From the NCBI GenBank assembly GCA_025054515.1, contig JANWZT010000045.1, positions 1 to 9,345 on the forward strand: 9,345 nucleotides of DNA. Direction: 5' to 3'. The position numbers and the translations under genes are program-made. The notes under the pieces are model-generated. The model ran no database searches, was not told where the DNA came from, and saw only the letters and a program-made list of their open reading frames with translations. Source of the DNA: Candidatus Caldarchaeum sp. (GTDB lineage Archaea > Thermoproteota > Nitrososphaeria_A > Caldarchaeales > Caldarchaeaceae). How positions within the stretch are numbered: the stretch's first letter is position 1; the number at the start of each line of letters is the position of its first letter. Positions 6,345 through 9,345 of the stretch are shown piece by piece.

Positions 6345-7691
6345 ATGGGAAAATATGAAGAGCTTTTCCAATACATCGAGAGGAATCGCTCCAGATATGT
6401 TGATTGGGCGATGCGGCTGATAAGTGTGCCCAGCGTTTCGACGTATGGCACGGGGTTGGATGAATGCGCTGACTTGGTGGCTGAAATGATGGAGGACGTC
6501 GGCGTCCGCGCGGAGAAGTTCTCCAACCCCGAAGGCGGCGGCCCCATCGTCGTGGGAACACACAACGCAGAGGCCCACGCAACACTCATGTTCTACAACC
6601 ACTACGATGTCCAGCCAGCCGAACCGCTTGAAAAATGGACAACACCGCCTTTCGCACCAGCCGTACGCGGGGGCTTGCTCTACGGCCGTGGAGCTGCAGA
6701 TAACAAGGGCAACATCGCGGCACGTCTCGCGGCGGTGGACGCGTTAAACAACGTGTTGGGCGAAATTCCCGTCAACCTCAAGTTCTTTGTCGAAGGCGGT
6801 GAAGAGGTCGGCAGCCCGGGACTGGAAAAGTTCGCCCAAACACATCGGGATAAGCTTTTTGCGGATGGATGCGTCTGGGAATACGGCTACCGGAACAAAA
6901 GCGGGGCCCCCGTCGTCTATTTCGGTTTGAAGGGGATGCTCTACGTCGAGGTGGAAGCTTCGGGGCCGGGAAAAGAGGTTCATTCATCGTGGGGTGCGGC
7001 CGTGGAAAACCCAGCATGGCGTCTAATTCACGCTCTGTCAACCATCCGAAGGCCCGACGGACGCGTCGCCGTCGAAGGCTTCTACGACGACGTCGTCTAC
7101 GAAGGCGAAGAACTCCTCGCACAAGTCGACATCGAAGACTTCAGTCCTCCACACAAGCTACTCAAAGCCGCTCAACAAAACCCTTTGAAAAACCTCCTCC
7201 TCGAGCCGACGGTCAACATCAACGGAATAATCTCCGGCTACGTGGGCCCCGGCAGCAAAACAATCATCCCGCCATCGGCTTCCGCGAAGCTTGATTTCCG
7301 CCTCGTTCCAAAACAGAAACCCGAGAAAATCTTCCAATCCTTCGTAGACCATCTGAAAAAGAACGGGTTCGACGACCTCAACGTCAAAATGCTCCAAGCC
7401 TACCCAGCCGCCCGAACCAACCCATCCAACTTCATGCCGAAACTCGTCACCGAAACAGCCAAAGAAGCCTACGGAATCGACCCCGTAGCGATCCCTTCGG
7501 GCGCGGCCTCCGGGCCGATGTACGTCGTCACCGACGTTCTGGGAATTCCATGCGTGTCAACCGGCTGCGGATACTACGGCTCCTCCGTCCACGGCCCCGA
7601 CGAAAACATCCGGATAAACGACTTCGTCGCAAACATCAAACACATAGCCCTCATCATGCTGAATTTCCACCGATACATGCATCTCGGCTAA
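6345..7691 (+). CDS. M20 family dipeptidase-like metallopeptidase
   Basis: Di-zinc aminoacyl peptidase of family M20, closest by motif to cytosolic non-specific dipeptidases and carnosinase-like proteins. Seen: 448 residues. Metal ligand H86 and adjacent D88 in YNHYDVQPAE; bridging D119 in GRGAADNKG; general base E153 and ligand E154 in EGGEEVGS; H213 in the lid domain (EVHSSWGAAVENP), the position of the dimer-contact histidine; final ligand H416 in SSVHGPDE. The WTTPPFAP segment and the long insertion between the catalytic halves also fit the dipeptidase branch. No signal peptide, so cytosolic, probably in peptide turnover. It follows the zinc-finger gene with a 5-nt gap. Its stop overlaps that of the opposing M20 gene by 4 bp. 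Substrate cannot be told from sequence; an amino-acylase or carboxypeptidase role is possible. Confidence 0.92.
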   Translation: MGKYEELFQYIERNRSRYVDWAMRLISVPSVSTYGTGLDECADLVAEMMEDVGVRAEKFSNPEGGGPIVVGTHNAEAHATLMFYNHYDVQPAEPLEKWTTPPFAPAVRGGLLYGRGAADNKGNIAARLAAVDALNNVLGEIPVNLKFFVEGGEEVGSPGLEKFAQTHRDKLFADGCVWEYGYRNKSGAPVVYFGLKGMLYVEVEASGPGKEVHSSWGAAVENPAWRLIHALSTIRRPDGRVAVEGFYDDVVYEGEELLAQVDIEDFSPPHKLLKAAQQNPLKNLLLEPTVNINGIISGYVGPGSKTIIPPSASAKLDFRLVPKQKPEKIFQSFVDHLKKNGFDDLNVKMLQAYPAARTNPSNFMPKLVTETAKEAYGIDPVAIPSGAASGPMYVVTDVLGIPCVSTGCGYYGSSVHGPDENIRINDFVANIKHIALIMLNFHRYMHLG

Positions 7692-8806
7692 TCGAGAAGC
7701 TTTTCCGCAATCAGTTTGTAGACGACGGATGCTTTTGAAAGCTCTTTCAAGGAAACTTTTTCGCTGAAGCTGTGGGCGAGACGGAGGTCTCCCGGCCCGA
7801 AAATCACGCCGTCAACTTTTTTCACCCGGTTCATCCTGTTCAAGTCCGTGGCAGCTGGAAAACCTTTCAAAACAGGCTCCACACCGGCCTCCTGTAATGC
7901 TTGACGACAAACCTTGACGAGCTTTCCATCGACGTCGGAACGGTAGTAGGGAATCGACGAAGACACAAACGCCTTAAACCCAACACCTGCCGGGATGACG
8001 GTTCTGACGTATCTTTTCAGAAAACTGAGAGTCGTCAACGGACTTTCGTCTATGGTTCGGACGTCCACCACAACTTTGGCGGCATCCGGAACTACGTTCG
8101 GCTTCAGACCCGACTCGAAAACAGTTACCACGGCCGAATTCCTCCCGACAAGCCGGCCCTTCGTTCCATATCCTCGTTCGAGTTTCGACAGTTTGACGAC
8201 GGCTTTCGCGGCCGCGGCGGCGGCGTTTCGGCCCTGCAGCGGCATCGAGGCGTGAGCCGGTCGGCCGAGAAAATTCATGGTTACTTCCGTTCTGCCGCGG
8301 CTGGCGACGCAGAGGTTCAGCGAAGTCGGCTCTCCGACCACGACGTAGTCCATCCGCTCCAACATCTTCATCAAAACCAGCGAACCCATTCCGCCCACCT
8401 CTTCATCGGCTACCGCCATCAAAACAACCTTCCCGGAAAGCCGTTCGTTTTTGAGGGAAACAAGACCATCGAGCATCGCGGCCAAACAGCCTTTTGCATC
8501 GACCGAGCCACGACCCAGAACAAACCCGCCGCGGACACCGGCCGTAAACGGATGGAAGCTCCACCTCTCCAAAGAACCGGCGGGAACCGTGTCGAGATGG
8601 GAATTGAAGACGACTACAGGGCCCGGGCCGAAATCAACTTCCACCAAAGCCGAAGCCCTGCCGCCGCCGTGGTCGACCACCTTCGCCTTCAACCCGTTTT
8701 CAGCGGCTTTTTCCGCAAAAAACCTCGCCGCATCAGCTTCCCTACCGGGAGGATTTTCGCTGTTAACCCCGACCAACCCAGCCACTAAACCCGCCAAAAA
8801 ATCCAT
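7688..8806 (-). CDS. M20 family deacylase/desuccinylase-like metallohydrolase (ArgE/DapE type)
   Basis: Amidohydrolase-like metalloenzyme of the ArgE/DapE/carboxypeptidase branch of M20. Seen: 372 residues with every metal and catalytic position: H70 and D72 (NSHLDTVPAG), bridging D103 (GRGSVDAKG), E135/E136 (ADEEVGG), E159 (GEPT), lid-domain H185 (GRPAHASMP) and H345 (LAHSFSE). It may release an acyl group from an amino acid (acetylornithine, succinyl-diaminopimelate or a LysW-bound lysine or ornithine), but there is no neighbouring arginine or lysine gene to choose between them. ATG 8806 is used; GTG 8809 directly before it is equally possible. No ribosome binding site is visible. A weak T-rich element on the minus strand near 8830-8838 lies about 28 nt upstream. 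It is clearly a separate subfamily from the neighbouring dipeptidase, so the pair is not a recent duplication. Confidence 0.9.
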   Translation of the reverse strand: MDFLAGLVAGLVGVNSENPPGREADAARFFAEKAAENGLKAKVVDHGGGRASALVEVDFGPGPVVVFNSHLDTVPAGSLERWSFHPFTAGVRGGFVLGRGSVDAKGCLAAMLDGLVSLKNERLSGKVVLMAVADEEVGGMGSLVLMKMLERMDYVVVGEPTSLNLCVASRGRTEVTMNFLGRPAHASMPLQGRNAAAAAAKAVVKLSKLERGYGTKGRLVGRNSAVVTVFESGLKPNVVPDAAKVVVDVRTIDESPLTTLSFLKRYVRTVIPAGVGFKAFVSSSIPYYRSDVDGKLVKVCRQALQEAGVEPVLKGFPAATDLNRMNRVKKVDGVIFGPGDLRLAHSFSEKVSLKELSKASVVYKLIAEKLLD

Positions 8807-8868
8807 CACAGCTACCGCTAACCAACACAGTAAAAAGATTAGCCTCCGGCGAGACCGACATATTTCTC

Positions 8869-8889
8869 CGTAGGAGCCGAAGTCCTACG
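8869..8889 (-). other. Perfect 7-bp inverted repeat with a UUCG-type loop in the 120-bp spacer
   Basis: Arms CGTAGGA (8869-8875) and TCCTACG (8883-8889) flank a 7-nt loop. On the minus strand the loop reads CTTCGGC, which can close as the extra-stable C(UUCG)G tetraloop with one bulged C. The hairpin lies 37 nt after the zinc-ribbon stop and 62 nt before the M20 start, both on that strand. No T run follows directly; T5 comes about 33 nt later (8832-8836). It may be a transcript end, an mRNA leader structure or part of a small RNA. Nothing else in 8807-8926 stands out except AT-rich TTAAATA near 8896-8902 on the minus strand, which resembles a box A. Confidence 0.6.
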
Positions 8890-8926
8890 CAAACCTATTT
8901 AACGATATAGAGGCCACGCCCCGGCA

Positions 8927-9130
8927 TTAGACGTCGATTCGAACGTATTTGTTCGTCGCGGAAGGCTTCTTCTTCCGCGGGCTGTTCCTCAGCAAGATTC
9001 CGCAGTAGGGGCAGCGTACACCATCGGTTAGGTGGTATACGCGGCAGCGGCTGCAGTATTTGTAGCCGTTTGCGTAGCTTCTTCTCGCCGATGTCTTCTG
9101 TACGAGTAGGGTTTTCTGTACCATTTTCAT
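8927..9130 (-). CDS. Small basic zinc-ribbon protein
   Basis: A 67-residue protein with one four-cysteine zinc ribbon: C26-X2-C29-X10-C40-X2-C43 (YCSRC ... RCPYCG). The flanks are strongly basic: an N-terminal arm with Lys and Arg (QKTSARRSYANGYK) and RNSPRKKK after the ribbon. The look is that of a small ribosome-, RNA- or DNA-associated zinc ribbon, as in L40e-like proteins, but I do not recognise a named family. ATG 9130 is preferred because the TATATA block is centred 27 nt upstream, giving a leaderless message; GTG 9133 and ATG 9124 are alternatives. It is monocistronic as far as can be seen, with a 120-bp spacer before the next minus-strand gene. The strong promoter and basic character suggest, as inference, a well-expressed housekeeping protein. 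Confidence 0.8.
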   Translation of the reverse strand: MKMVQKTLLVQKTSARRSYANGYKYCSRCRVYHLTDGVRCPYCGILLRNSPRKKKPSATNKYVRIDV

Positions 9131-9154
9131 CACTTTTGGGGTCTAATGTTTCCC

Positions 9155-9160
9155 TATATA
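9155..9160 (-). promoter_or_regulatory. TATA box of the zinc-ribbon gene
   Basis: TATATA within CTATATAGG on the minus strand is centred about 27 nt from ATG 9130, the textbook archaeal spacing for a leaderless gene. A second AT block (AAATATATAAC, 9174-9184) lies further upstream and could serve either strand. Confidence 0.65.
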
Positions 9161-9259
9161 GATTTCGTAAAGCAAATATATAACTTTTTATTAGGGGTCA
9201 ATTCATCGTTACTGTAAAGATTCAAGACCCGGAGACCAGAATGTCCGCGGTACAAATCT

Positions 9260-9269
9260 GTTTAAATAA
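9260..9269 (+). promoter_or_regulatory. Box A-like element upstream of gcvH
   Basis: GTTTAAATAA is centred about 37 nt before ATG 9302, which would place transcription start near 9291 and leave a leader of about 10 nt. No clear ribosome binding site follows. The 171-bp spacer 9131-9301 thus holds divergent promoters for the zinc-ribbon gene and this one. Confidence 0.5.
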
Positions 9270-9301
9270 AACCTTGTCTGGCTACGCATGGTAGTTTCCA
9301 C

Positions 9302-9345
9302 ATGTCCGAAAGATACGAAGTTCCCGATGATCTCCGCTACACGAA
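9302..9345 (+). CDS. gcvH: Probable glycine cleavage system H protein, first 14 codons only
   Basis: The start of a plus-strand gene cut by the right edge: MSERYEVPDDLRYT and then AA-, compatible with Lys. VP-D/E-DLRYTKEHEW is the usual N-terminus of the H protein, the lipoyl carrier that shuttles the methylamine group between the P, T and L proteins of glycine cleavage. Only 14 residues are visible, so the assignment rests on this short match. It is preceded by a box A-like element at 9260-9269. The lipoylated lysine and HEW motif would lie beyond the window. Confidence 0.6.
   Translation, partial: MSERYEVPDDLRYT

Noticed and set aside
6345..8806. The two M20 genes as an inverted duplication
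   Set aside because: They differ in length, lid-domain sequence and motif context, and belong to different M20 branches.
9124..9133. GTGATGA on the minus strand, an exact C-box sequence of archaeal C/D guide RNAs
   Set aside because: It coincides with the zinc-ribbon start codons and no D box (CUGA) occurs at a suitable distance.
9195..9230. GGGTC/GACCC complementary pair in the divergent spacer upstream of gcvH, considered as a glycine riboswitch or other RNA
   Set aside because: Only 5 bp with a 26-nt loop and no conserved aptamer features; not enough support.

Overview
The window looks like a moderately GC-rich chromosomal segment of a free-living, probably thermophilic archaeon, most likely in or near the Thaumarchaeota/Aigarchaeota (Caldiarchaeum-like) group. 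The archaeal assignment rests on a diphthamide-pathway ATP-PPase (Dph6, limited to archaea and eukaryotes), a eukaryote-like PPP-family protein phosphatase, tiny C2H2 and zinc-ribbon proteins, TATA/box A-like elements 26-29 nt upstream of first genes with almost no leader, and GGTGA-type ribosome binding sites mainly at genes inside operons. The finer placement is a guess from gene content and was not tested by any search.

Layout. Minus strand, 1-1454: a citramalate-synthase-type gene (cimA, cut by the left edge) preceded by dph6. A 67-bp divergent promoter region follows. Plus strand, 1522-6174: sucC, sucD, a PPP-type Ser/Thr phosphatase, a metallo-beta-lactamase-fold hydrolase and malate dehydrogenase. 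The first four are packed with stop/start overlaps or a 10-nt gap; mdh follows after 34 nt and has its own box A-like element. Plus strand, 6202-7691: a 45-residue single C2H2 zinc-finger protein translationally linked to an M20 dipeptidase-like gene. Minus strand, 7688-8806: a second, distinct M20 deacylase/desuccinylase-like gene, tail to tail with the first and sharing a 4-bp stop overlap. Next come a 120-bp spacer with a strong hairpin, a 67-residue zinc-ribbon protein on the minus strand, a divergent promoter region, and on the plus strand the first 14 codons of what looks like gcvH (glycine cleavage H protein).

How it works together. SucCD and Mdh are two steps of the TCA cycle, or of a reductive carbon-fixation cycle run in the other direction. 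The odd members are the phosphatase and the MBL hydrolase placed between them. Because SucD carries a catalytic phosphohistidine and the phosphatase start codon overlaps the sucD stop, a regulatory or repair link is a reasonable but untested idea. No mobile element, CRISPR array, tRNA or rRNA was seen, and no gene appears broken. The most unusual items are the phosphatase-in-TCA operon, the zinc-finger microprotein coupled to a peptidase, and the intergenic hairpin. I did not find convincing evidence for a wholly new system.
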